Source: Acidobacteriota bacterium
Lineage (GTDB): Bacteria; Acidobacteriota; Thermoanaerobaculia; Multivoradales; UBA5704
Assembly (NCBI GenBank): GCA_003223675.1
Contig: QHVW01000143.1
Location: 1-5,012, forward strand
Direction: 5' to 3'
DNA length: 5,012 bases
Shown here: one piece after another, positions 1 to 5,012 of the stretch
How the letters are laid out: every line of letters starts with the position of its first letter
How positions within the stretch are numbered: the stretch's first letter is position 1
Made by a program: the position numbers and the translations under genes
The notes under the pieces: model-generated
Told to the model about the DNA's origin: nothing
The model's input: only the letters and a program-made list of their open reading frames with translations
Database searches by the model: none

Positions 1-1192
1 AGCCGAGATCGTTGAGCGTCTGCGCCTGGCCGCCCAGGTCGCCGAGCCCCTGCTCGATGGCGAGGGCGCGCTCCAGGGCCTGGATTCCCTGCCGTCCCTG
101 GCCCATCCGGCTGTAGGCACCGCCCATCGAGATCAGGGTCCGCGCCTGCTCCTGCGCGTCGCCTTTGGCGGTGAAGATCGCGAGGGCGGAATCGAGGTGC
201 GCGAGCCCCGTCTCCGGCTCGCCGGAAACCTGGTAGAGCTCCCCGAGGCTGGAGAGGGTGGTCGCCTCCCTCTTGCGGTCTCCCAGCGCCCGCCAGAGAT
301 CCAGGGCCCGCTGGTAGCGAGCGATGGCCTGGTCGGTCTCTCCCAGCGAGCGATACACCATGCCAAGACCCTGGAGACTGGCGGCCTGTGCCCACCGCTC
401 GCCCAGCCGCTGGTTCAAGGCGAGGGCCTCGTCGTAGAGCGCCAGGGCCTGGCCGGTCTCCCCCCGGTACCGGTGGATCTGGCCGAGCAGGTTCAGCGTC
501 CACCCCTCTTCGCGCTCCCGCCTCTGGGCCCGGAAGAGCGCCAGAGCGCGATCGTTGAAGGTCAGGGCCTCCTCCAGCCGGTCGAGCTCGACGCTGGCCC
601 AGGCCAGAGAGTAGAGAACGGCGGCCTCGCGGCCGTGCTCGCCCAGGGCCTGGAATCCGGCGAGAGCCTTGCGGCCTGTCTCGACCGCCGCGGTGAGAGA
701 CCGCCGGTCGCCGCGCCGGCGCAGCTCCTCGCTGTGGGTAAAGAGCCCCTCGGCGGCGACGCGGTCGCGGTCCCGGGGGGTGGCGGGGCGCAGCGCCGCC
801 AGCCGCACCACGTATCGCCCCGAAGGGGCATCGAAGAGCCGTACCTCCAGCCGGTAGTGGCCTGGCCGGTTCGCGATGAAGGGCACGGGCTCGGTGACCC
901 AGGCGCCGAAGTTGCCGTCGGAGGCGGCGAGCCGGCCGTCCGGACCGTCCACGCTCGCTTTCACGTCGGCCCCGTGCTGGTCCACGGCGAGATCGGCGAA
1001 GGTGCCTGCGGGGAGGTCGAGACGATAGACATGGGTCTCGCCCGCGGAGATGGAGACTTCCGGAGCGGTATGGACGGCGGGGGGGAGGACCCGCACCACG
1101 GCCGTACGGACCGCCGCGGGCCTCCCGCAGGAGGCGAGCAGAAGGGCCAGGACGATCGCGGGCAGCCTAGGGGCCGGGCACTTTGAGCTCAT
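1..1192 (-). CDS. TPR-repeat lipoprotein with beta-rich N-terminal domain (3' end outside window)
   Basis: Only the first 397 codons are in the window. Residues 1-22 form a lipoprotein signal peptide: a hydrophobic stretch (PAIVLALLLA) followed by lipobox L19-A-S-C22, so the mature protein should be lipid-anchored at Cys22 and face the periplasm or outside. Residues about 45-134 look beta-rich (GETHVYRLDLPAG, PGHYRLEV, SGRYVVRL) and resemble PPC-type prealbumin-like domains. From residue 190 there are five full 40-residue TPR units (starts 190, 230, 270, 310, 350) and the beginning of a sixth at 390, with the A/L-x-LG-x-Y and ALALF/AL signatures typical of 40-residue TPR arrays. TPRs mediate protein-protein contacts. 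The ATG overlaps the end of the anti-sigma gene by 26 bases and lacks a well-placed Shine-Dalgarno, suggesting translational coupling; the lipobox fixes the start. Many proteins with this layout end in a CHAT caspase-like domain, but that part is not visible here, so the final activity is unknown. Confidence 0.85.
   Translation of the reverse strand, partial: MSSKCPAPRLPAIVLALLLASCGRPAAVRTAVVRVLPPAVHTAPEVSISAGETHVYRLDLPAGTFADLAVDQHGADVKASVDGPDGRLAASDGNFGAWVTEPVPFIANRPGHYRLEVRLFDAPSGRYVVRLAALRPATPRDRDRVAAEGLFTHSEELRRRGDRRSLTAAVETGRKALAGFQALGEHGREAAVLYSLAWASVELDRLEEALTFNDRALALFRAQRREREEGWTLNLLGQIHRYRGETGQALALYDEALALNQRLGERWAQAASLQGLGMVYRSLGETDQAIARYQRALDLWRALGDRKREATTLSSLGELYQVSGEPETGLAHLDSALAIFTAKGDAQEQARTLISMGGAYSRMGQGRQGIQALERALAIEQGLGDLGGQAQTLNDLG
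26..625 (-). repeat. Five tandem 120-bp TPR-coding units
   Basis: This stretch codes residues 190-389 of the lipoprotein as five consecutive units of exactly 40 codons without any indel. Each unit has small or hydrophobic residues at the same places, for example LNLLGQIHRYRGE, LQGLGMVYRSLGE, LSSLGELYQVSGE and LISMGGAYSRMGQ, followed by an A-L helix such as YDEALAL, YQRALDL, LDSALAI or LERALAI. The repeat is protein-level: the DNA copies are diverged (though words such as 'caggccctgg' recur), so recent duplication is not indicated. A sixth unit begins at base 25 and continues off the window. Confidence 0.85.
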
Positions 1193-1904
1193 AATCGCCA
1201 ATCCGCTGTCCAGTCTCCTCGATCCAGTGAATCCGATAGTTGCCGGGTCCGAGCCTGCTCCGCGGCAACCCCAGCGGGATAGGGTCGTAGGGGTCCGGCT
1301 GGACCACCTCCCGCCTCCACTCGCTCGTCCATACGCCCTCGCCGCCGGCGCGGGTGATCTGCACCCGGTATCGACTGGTACTACGCGGTTTTTCGGGGTG
1401 AAGGATGACGGTGAGCAGCAGGACGTTCGCGGGGAAGGTCTCGAGGGACTGCGGGCTCCCCTCGCTGCGGGAGCCGCTGGAGTAGAGGTCGACGGTCTGC
1501 GTGGCGAGCTGCGGCCGGGAGAGCACGTCCACCTTCCGTTGCAGGGAGACCACCCAGGCCGAGAGGCCGATCGTGACCGCCAGCAGCGCCGCCGCCAGGG
1601 CCGGCAGCCAGCGAGGGGAGACAGCGCGGCGCAGGGGGACGACCGGAGCCAACGGGGCAGGGACCGGCTCCTCCTTGCGGATCTCCGACTGGAGGCTCCG
1701 CCACAGCGTCTCCTGGTCCGCCGGGGCGAGCGAGCCGGCGCCGAATCCGGGGTCGGAGAGGCCGTCGAGGTCCAGCAGCAGGGCGGCGCACTCGGGGCAG
1801 CCCAGGAGGTGGTCCTGGAGCCGCCGCTCCTCCGGCTCCGTCAGCTCGCCGGCGTGATAGGCCGCCAGTGCTTCCGGCTCAGGATGGGGCTCGGGATGGC
1901 TCAT
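1167..1904 (-). CDS. Membrane-bound anti-sigma factor with zinc-binding N-terminal domain
   Basis: A 245-residue protein. The N-terminus carries the zinc anti-sigma (ZAS, zf-HC2-type) motif H32-x3-C36-x2-C39. H7 lies 25 residues before H32, the spacing of the fourth zinc ligand I remember for ChrR. Such domains bind and sequester the cognate ECF sigma factor at the cytoplasmic face. A proline-rich linker (about 79-89) leads to R91/R92/R97 and one hydrophobic span at about 98-118 (WLPALAAALLAVTIGLSAWVV), so the remaining ~125 residues should be periplasmic. This C-terminal part is beta-rich (YRVQITRAG, PGNYRIHWIE, GDYELKV) and could be the sensing domain; I recognise no named family in it. The ATG overlaps the sigma-factor stop as ATGA, with a strong AGGAGG 7 bases upstream. 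The 3' end overlaps the lipoprotein gene by 26 bases. Family assignment is firm; the signal sensed is unknown. Confidence 0.9.
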   Translation of the reverse strand: MSHPEPHPEPEALAAYHAGELTEPEERRLQDHLLGCPECAALLLDLDGLSDPGFGAGSLAPADQETLWRSLQSEIRKEEPVPAPLAPVVPLRRAVSPRWLPALAAALLAVTIGLSAWVVSLQRKVDVLSRPQLATQTVDLYSSGSRSEGSPQSLETFPANVLLLTVILHPEKPRSTSRYRVQITRAGGEGVWTSEWRREVVQPDPYDPIPLGLPRSRLGPGNYRIHWIEETGQRIGDYELKVPGP

Positions 1905-2530
1905 GGCACCGCCTCCTCGGGCTCACCCGTCAGCGGGTCCTGGAAGTAGGGGCCCAGCTCCTCCCGCAGCCGCCGCCGGGCCTGGAACAGGTGCACCTTG
2001 ACTGTCTCTGGCGACAGCCGCAGCAGCACCGCGATCTCCTTGTACCTCAGCTCCTGGTCAATGCGCAGCACCAGGCACTTCCGCATCTGCTCCGGCAGCT
2101 TGTCGATCGCCTGGCGCAGCAGGCGCGAGCGCTCCTTGCGCAGCATCTCCTCGCCGGGCGCGGGGACGTCCGCCGCCGCGACCCTGCCTGCCGGTCCGCC
2201 CGCGTCCTGGTCCTCCAGGGGGACCTCCCGGGCGTCCCGCTTCCCGGCCGCTCCCCAGCGCAGCCGCTTGCGGAAGGCGTTGGTGGCGATCTTGAACAGC
2301 CAGGTCTCGAAGCTGGCGTCGCGCCGGAACGTCTCCATGCCCCTGTAGATCCCGAGGAAGGTCTCCTGGGTTAGGTCGAGGCTGTCCTGGTGGGAAAAGC
2401 CGCGCCGGATGAAGAAATGGTAGAGGCGGGGGGAGTAGAGATCGAACAGACGGCGGAAGGCCTCGTCGCGCGACGAGCCTGTCTGCAACTGCTCGATGAG
2501 GCCCTGGATGGGCTCGCCCGGCTCCGGCAT
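1901..2530 (-). CDS. ECF-type RNA polymerase sigma factor
   Basis: A 209-residue group IV (extracytoplasmic function) sigma-70. Region 2 spans about residues 24-92, with the core-binding/-10 segment around D49-x2-DLTQETF58 and the FETWLF motif at 74-79 followed by KIATN. A variable, proline/glycine-rich linker runs about 93-130. Region 4 spans about 137-192: LPEQMRKCLVLR at 145-156, then a helix-turn-helix (YKEIAVLLRLSPETVKVHLFQ, about 163-183) that should read the -35 element. There is no region 3 and no extra C-terminal domain, only a short acidic tail. It would direct RNA polymerase to a small regulon when released from the anti-sigma factor encoded next, with which it shares an ATGA overlap. 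The start is well fixed: an in-frame TGA lies 24 bases upstream with no start codon between, and a partial AGGAA Shine-Dalgarno sits 7 bases before the ATG. The target promoters cannot be told from this window. Confidence 0.95.
   Translation of the reverse strand: MPEPGEPIQGLIEQLQTGSSRDEAFRRLFDLYSPRLYHFFIRRGFSHQDSLDLTQETFLGIYRGMETFRRDASFETWLFKIATNAFRKRLRWGAAGKRDAREVPLEDQDAGGPAGRVAAADVPAPGEEMLRKERSRLLRQAIDKLPEQMRKCLVLRIDQELRYKEIAVLLRLSPETVKVHLFQARRRLREELGPYFQDPLTGEPEEAVP
1912..1917 (-). promoter_or_regulatory. Shine-Dalgarno of the anti-sigma gene
   Basis: The minus strand reads AGGAGG here, 7 bases before the ATG at 1904 and inside the last codons of the sigma-factor gene. It supports the ATGA overlap start and suggests the anti-sigma gene is translated strongly, by its own initiation as well as coupling. 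Confidence 0.75.
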
Positions 2531-2619
2531 CCGCGAATTCCTGGAGTCTCTCCATCATAGCGCATCCGGGAGGGGGGAATGAGGGCGTGTAGAATCCCCG
2601 GCCGGGAGGCGCACCTCGC
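2531..2619. promoter_or_regulatory. Divergent intergenic region between sigma factor and sdaA
   Basis: All promoter signals for both divergent genes must lie in these 89 bases or inside the opposing genes. On the minus strand TATGAT (2554-2559) matches the -10 consensus at five of six positions. On the plus strand TAGAAT (2590-2595) does likewise. Neither has a convincing TTGACA-like -35 at 17 bases, so both calls are weak. A 10-base perfect palindrome CCCGGCCGGG (2597-2606) sits between the plus -10 candidate and the sdaA ribosome-binding site, and a small inverted repeat TGGAG-TCT-CTCCA (2542-2554) lies in the sigma-factor leader. I see no clear ECF-type GGAAC promoter that would show autoregulation. 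Confidence 0.35.
2605..2609 (+). promoter_or_regulatory. sdaA: Shine-Dalgarno of sdaA
   Basis: GGAGG lies 10 bases before the ATG at 2620. It is slightly far but is the only candidate. An in-frame TAG at 2590-2592 rules out a start further upstream. Confidence 0.6.
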
Positions 2620-3999
2620 ATGGCCATCAGCGTTTTCGATCTCTTCACCATCGGCATCGGACCTTCGAGCTCCCACACGGTGGGCCCGATGCGGGCCGCC
2701 CGCCGTTTCGCCGAGCGCCTGGAGCACGAGGGGCTGCTCGGCCGCACCGCCCGCGTCCGGGTGGAGCTCTTCGGCTCGCTCGCCCTCACCGGCAAGGGGC
2801 ACGGCACCGACCGCGCCGTGCTCATGGGCCTCGCAGGGGAGACGCCGGAGGCGATCGAGCCCGACGGCGTGATCCCGCGGCTCGAAGCCATCCGCCAGGA
2901 GGGGTGCCTGAGCCTGCTCGGCCGGCACGCCGTCCCCTTCCAGGAGAAGGAGGACCTGATCTTCAACCGCCGCGAGCTGCTGCCGCTGCATTCGAACGGC
3001 ATGCGCTTCACCGCCTGGGACCTCGAAGGAGCCGAGATCGACCACCGGATCTACTACTCGGTGGGGGGCGGCTTCGTGGTCAACGAGGGGGCGACGGGGG
3101 AGGGGAGGCTGGTCGAGGACTCCACCGAGCTGCCGTACCCCTTCCACAGCGGCCAGGAGCTGCTGGAGATCTGCGAGGCGAACGGGCTCACCCTCTGGGA
3201 GCTGATGCTGGAGAACGAGAAGGTCTGGCGCACCGAAGGTGAGATCCGCGCCGGCCTGCTGCGGATCTGGGAGGCGATGCAGCGCTGCGTCGAGCGCGGC
3301 TGCCGCCAGAGGGGCGTGCTCCCCGGCAGCCTGCGGGTGCCGCGGCGGGCCCCCTCCCTGTGTGAGGAGCTGCGCGCGCGCCCCGAGGAGGCGCTCAAGG
3401 ACCCCCTCACCGTGCTCGACTGGGTGAACCTGTTCGCCCTCGCCGTCAATGAGGAGAACGCCGCCGGCGGCCGGGTGGTCACGGCGCCGACCAACGGCGC
3501 GGCGGGGATCGTGCCGGCGGTGCTCCACTACTACCGCCGGTTCACCCCGGGAGCGGACGAGGAGGGGGTGATCCGCTTCCTGCTCACCGCCGGCGCCATC
3601 GGCATCCTCTACAAGGAGAACGCCTCGATCTCGGGCGCCGAGGTGGGGTGCCAGGGGGAGGTCGGGGTCGCCTGCTCGATGGCGGCCGGCGGGCTCGTGG
3701 CGGCCCTGGGCGGCACCACCGAGCAGATCGAGAACGCCGCCGAGATCGGCATGGAGCACAACCTGGGCCTCACCTGCGATCCGGTGGGCGGGCTGGTCCA
3801 GATCCCCTGCATCGAGCGCAACGCCATGGGGTCCGTGAAGGCGATCAACGCCTCGCGCATCGCCCTGCGCGGCGACGGCTCGCACAAGGTCTCGCTCGAC
3901 CGCGTCATCAAGACCATGCGCGAGACCGGCGCCGACATGAAGACCAAGTACAAGGAGACCTCCCGCGGCGGCCTCGCCATCAACGTGATCGAGTGCTGA
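2620..3999 (+). CDS. sdaA: L-serine dehydratase (L-serine ammonia-lyase), iron-sulfur, single chain
   Basis: A 459-residue cytosolic enzyme converting L-serine to pyruvate and ammonia with a [4Fe-4S] cluster, not PLP. Length matches the single-chain SdaA class (about 455-460). The N-terminal domain opens with [13 protein letters not shown] (12-24), followed by TGKGHGTD (57-64); H19 and H61 are in the places of the conserved active-site histidines, H61 being the proposed base in the Legionella enzyme. The catalytic domain holds [14 protein letters not shown] and [10 protein letters not shown]. Cluster ligands are C344, C386 and C397, a spacing of 42 and 11 as in the Legionella and E. coli enzymes. 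The last residue is C459: in Legionella the C-terminal cysteine occupies the cluster site until serine displaces it ('tail-in-mouth' control), so this enzyme should behave likewise. No ACT domain is present. It stands alone on its strand here, with no serine transporter gene beside it, so a catabolic role in serine use is the simplest reading. Confidence 0.98.
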   Translation: MAISVFDLFTIGIGPSSSHTVGPMRAARRFAERLEHEGLLGRTARVRVELFGSLALTGKGHGTDRAVLMGLAGETPEAIEPDGVIPRLEAIRQEGCLSLLGRHAVPFQEKEDLIFNRRELLPLHSNGMRFTAWDLEGAEIDHRIYYSVGGGFVVNEGATGEGRLVEDSTELPYPFHSGQELLEICEANGLTLWELMLENEKVWRTEGEIRAGLLRIWEAMQRCVERGCRQRGVLPGSLRVPRRAPSLCEELRARPEEALKDPLTVLDWVNLFALAVNEENAAGGRVVTAPTNGAAGIVPAVLHYYRRFTPGADEEGVIRFLLTAGAIGILYKENASISGAEVGCQGEVGVACSMAAGGLVAALGGTTEQIENAAEIGMEHNLGLTCDPVGGLVQIPCIERNAMGSVKAINASRIALRGDGSHKVSLDRVIKTMRETGADMKTKYKETSRGGLAINVIEC

Positions 4000-4008
4000 G
4001 CCGCGGCG

Positions 4009-4023
4009 GGAGAGGGGCTCTCC
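4009..4023. terminator. Small hairpin between convergent genes, weak terminator candidate
   Basis: GGAGAG-GGG-CTCTCC makes a perfect 6-bp stem with a 3-base spacer in the 27-base gap between the sdaA stop and the stop of the convergent gene. No T-run follows on either strand, so a classical intrinsic terminator is not shown; it could still block readthrough or RNA decay in either direction. Confidence 0.3.
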
Positions 4024-4026
4024 GGT

Positions 4027-4545
4027 CTACTCTTCGTCCTCCACCACCACCCGATGCCGCAGGATCCGCCCGGCATGCTCCAGGGCGAGAGGGCCCGCCG
4101 CCTCCAGCAGTTGAGCGATGGCCTCGGGGCTGCGGGTGAAGCGCTCCAAGACGTTGACCCCGAAAGCCCAGTCCTCGTCGAAGAGGTCGAGCCAGCCCAC
4201 CGCCTCGCCCTGGCGCAGCAGCGGGAAGCCGCCGTTCCAGCGCTCCTTGCCCAGCTCGTAGAACGTCTCGCGCCCCACGAACGGCCGGACCGCGGCGGCG
4301 ATCAGCGCCGTGGAGCGGTCGAGGAAGAGCGCGGAGGGCGAGTCCCCATACTGCGGGCGCTCGCCCAGCCGCCACAGGGCGAAGGCCTCGCGGCCGTCGG
4401 AGGTGGACGCGGGCTCGACCCGCCAGGGGCCGGCGACGTCCGCCTCGGCGGCGGAGGCGGGCTCGTCCTCCTGCCGGAAGCGGCGGAGGAACTCGTCCTC
4501 GAAGGCGTTGGGGGAGAGGGTGGTAGGATCTTCGGGATCACGCAT
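4027..4545 (-). CDS. Conserved-looking protein of unknown function, 172 residues
   Basis: I do not recognise the family. The protein has no signal peptide or membrane span and no cysteine, so a soluble cytosolic protein without a thiol metal site is likely. The first ~38 residues are acidic and low in structure (PEDPTTLSPNAFEDEFLRRF, then an E/D/A-rich linker). A compact domain seems to follow at about 39-165, with several tryptophans and aromatic motifs: GPWRVEP (39-45), FALWRLGE, ETFYELGKERWNGGFPLL, VGWLDLFDEDWAFGVNV, and a helical end SPEAIAQLLEAAG. It closes with an acidic VVVEDEE tail. Translation looks real: AGGAG sits 8 bases before the ATG, codons are GC-rich at position 3 like the neighbours, and no better reading frame covers the region. 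It converges on sdaA with a 27-base gap and lies 164 bases downstream of the LOG-family gene on the same strand, separated by a structured intergenic region, so it is probably its own transcription unit. Confidence 0.75.
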   Translation of the reverse strand: MRDPEDPTTLSPNAFEDEFLRRFRQEDEPASAAEADVAGPWRVEPASTSDGREAFALWRLGERPQYGDSPSALFLDRSTALIAAAVRPFVGRETFYELGKERWNGGFPLLRQGEAVGWLDLFDEDWAFGVNVLERFTRSPEAIAQLLEAAGPLALEHAGRILRHRVVVEDEE

Positions 4546-4553
4546 GGGGGTGA

Positions 4554-4558
4554 CTCCT
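4554..4558 (-). promoter_or_regulatory. Shine-Dalgarno of the 172-residue protein
   Basis: The minus strand reads AGGAG 8 bases before the ATG at 4545. This is the main support for that start, because the frame stays open a little further upstream without a stronger start. Confidence 0.65.
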
Positions 4559-4572
4559 GTGCGGGGTTGGGT

Positions 4573-4597
4573 CCGGACGAGTGACGGCTCGTTCCGG
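4573..4597. repeat. Inverted repeat, 9-bp stem with one bulge
   Basis: CCGGACGAG and CTCGTTCCGG are inverted copies separated by TGACGG; one extra T in the right arm would be bulged. In RNA made from the minus strand this forms a GC-rich hairpin about 15 bases upstream of the Shine-Dalgarno of the 172-residue protein. No T-run follows on either strand, so it is not an intrinsic terminator. Confidence 0.6.
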
Positions 4598-4603
4598 GCC
4601 GTT

Positions 4604-4650
4604 GTTTTTTCTGGCCGGCGGAGCCCGCCGGCGGCTCACGACGAAAAAAC
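4604..4650. repeat. GC hairpin bracketed by inverted T6/A6 tracts
   Basis: An inner perfect inverted repeat GCCGGCGG-AGC-CCGCCGGC (4614-4632, 8-bp stem, 3-base loop) lies inside an outer perfect inverted repeat GTTTTTTC (4604-4611) and GAAAAAAC (4643-4650). The order is T-run, hairpin, A-run on both strands, the opposite of an intrinsic terminator in either direction. The structure would sit in the leader of the 172-residue gene if its promoter lies near the TTACGC cluster, or in the trailer of the LOG-family transcript. Confidence 0.65.
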
Positions 4651-4679
4651 TTACGCCTTCATTACGCCAATGAGCGTAA
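4651..4679. promoter_or_regulatory. Cluster of three TTACGC half-sites, operator-like
   Basis: TTACGC occurs at 4651-4656 and again at 4662-4667, exactly 11 bases apart, and its inverse GCGTAA at 4674-4679. The second and third form a perfect 6-6-6 inverted repeat (TTACGC-N6-GCGTAA). Half-sites spaced by a helical turn and a symmetric dyad of 18 bases are what dimeric DNA-binding proteins usually recognise. The patch is AT-richer than its surroundings. I see no clear -35/-10 pair next to it, and cannot name the regulator. Confidence 0.45.
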
Positions 4680-4709
4680 ACGGATGCCGCGCGGAAGTCA
4701 AGCGGTCCG

Positions 4710-5012
4710 TCAGCGCTCTTCCGCCTCGATCCACTTCCGGGCGCGGGGGGGCCGCCAGGCGGCGAGGCGGTCGAGCAGGCGCTCCGGATCGTCGCCGACG
4801 ATCGCCATGGCGCGGTGGGTCTCGTTGAGGAAGCGCTCGGCCGTCATGTGGTCGAGGAAGGCGAGGAGGTGGTCGTAGTAGCCGGCGACGTTGAGCAGGC
4901 CGCAGGGCTTGGGATGGAATCCGAGCTGGCTCCAGGTCCAGACCTCGAACCACTCCTCCAGCGTGCCGATGCCGCCGGGGAGGGCGAGGAAGCCGTCGGC
5001 GAGCTCGGACAT
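4710..5012 (-). CDS. LOG-family (TIGR00730-type) nucleotide phosphoribohydrolase, N-terminus outside window
   Basis: The visible part is the C-terminal 101 codons including the stop; family members are usually about 180-200 residues, so roughly the first half lies beyond the right edge. The methionine at the edge ([14 protein letters not shown]) is an internal one: in the family this segment follows the MHERK-type motif. The hallmark PGGxGTxxE appears as PGGIGTLEE, which binds the nucleotide phosphate and supplies the catalytic glutamate. Downstream are family-typical [27 protein letters not shown] and a late [10 protein letters not shown] helix. Characterised LOG proteins cleave nucleoside 5'-monophosphates to the free base and ribose 5-phosphate, and in plants and some bacteria release cytokinins. 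In most bacteria the physiological substrate is unclear, and old 'lysine decarboxylase' labels for this family are wrong. The catalytic arginine would lie outside the window. Confidence 0.95.
   Translation of the reverse strand: MSELADGFLALPGGIGTLEEWFEVWTWSQLGFHPKPCGLLNVAGYYDHLLAFLDHMTAERFLNETHRAMAIVGDDPERLLDRLAAWRPPRARKWIEAEER

Noticed and set aside
197..1186. 329-codon plus-strand open frame opposite the TPR lipoprotein
   Set aside because: It is the antisense shadow of a clear TPR gene. Its translation is P/G/R/E-rich low-complexity text without domain motifs, as expected in high-GC DNA.
2058..3011. 317-codon minus-strand frame including an MMERLQEFADAG start in the sigma-factor leader
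   Set aside because: It crosses both sdaA and the sigma-factor gene in the wrong frame; the true sigma-factor frame has regions 2 and 4 and its own start.
2371..3885. 504-codon minus-strand open frame opposite sdaA, longer than sdaA itself
   Set aside because: The plus strand codes a full SdaA with every catalytic motif. The antisense frame is H/A/G/R/D-rich, shows no recognisable domain and also runs into the sigma-factor gene out of frame.
4604..4650. Intrinsic terminator for the LOG-family gene
   Set aside because: The hairpin is strong but the T-run is on the wrong side for both strands, so it does not fit a Rho-independent terminator.
4691..4724. Inverted repeat GCGGAAG...CTTCCGC across the LOG-family stop codon
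   Set aside because: It has only a 7-bp stem with a 20-base loop and overlaps coding sequence; this is easily expected by chance at this base composition.
4054..4828. Plus-strand open frames (4054-4584 and 4310-4828) opposite the 172-residue gene
   Set aside because: They have arginine/serine- or glycine-rich composition with no motif and no ribosome-binding site, and the second runs through the structured intergenic region. The minus-strand frame has better support.

Overview
This is a high-GC (by eye roughly 70%) bacterial chromosomal window with short intergenic gaps and strong G/C at third codon positions. The mix of a zinc-type anti-sigma factor, a TPR lipoprotein with a beta-rich N-terminal domain and a Fe-S L-serine dehydratase, together with the GC content, would suit an Acidobacteriota-like (for example Thermoanaerobaculia-like) or another high-GC Gram-negative genome. 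That placement is inference: there is no rRNA or other marker here. I see no IS element, tRNA, CRISPR array or phage gene.

Left part (1-2530, minus strand): a three-gene operon read from right to left. An ECF sigma factor (2530 to 1901) overlaps by ATGA an anti-sigma factor with a zinc-finger motif and one membrane span (1904 to 1167). That gene overlaps by 26 bases a TPR lipoprotein (1192 to beyond base 1), which has an SPII signal, a beta-rich domain and exact 40-residue TPR repeats. The overlaps imply coordinated translation. The natural reading is an envelope-signalling cassette: the anti-sigma factor holds the sigma factor at the membrane, and the lipoprotein is either its regulated output or its sensory partner. 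The C-terminus of the lipoprotein, which may carry an effector such as a CHAT protease domain, lies outside the window.

Middle (2620-3999, plus strand): sdaA, a complete single-chain iron-sulfur L-serine dehydratase, transcribed divergently from the sigma factor across an 89-base gap. The three cluster cysteines and the C-terminal cysteine tail are all present.

Right part (4027-5012, minus strand): a 172-residue cytosolic protein that I do not recognise, convergent with sdaA. It is preceded by an unusually structured 164-base intergenic region holding two GC hairpins, a T6/A6 bracket and a cluster of three TTACGC half-sites. Beyond that is the C-terminal part of a LOG-family (TIGR00730-type) nucleotide phosphoribohydrolase that runs off the right edge.

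The two most interesting items are the sigma/anti-sigma/TPR-lipoprotein cassette and the structured, operator-like intergenic region at 4546-4709. Neither is proven novel from sequence alone.
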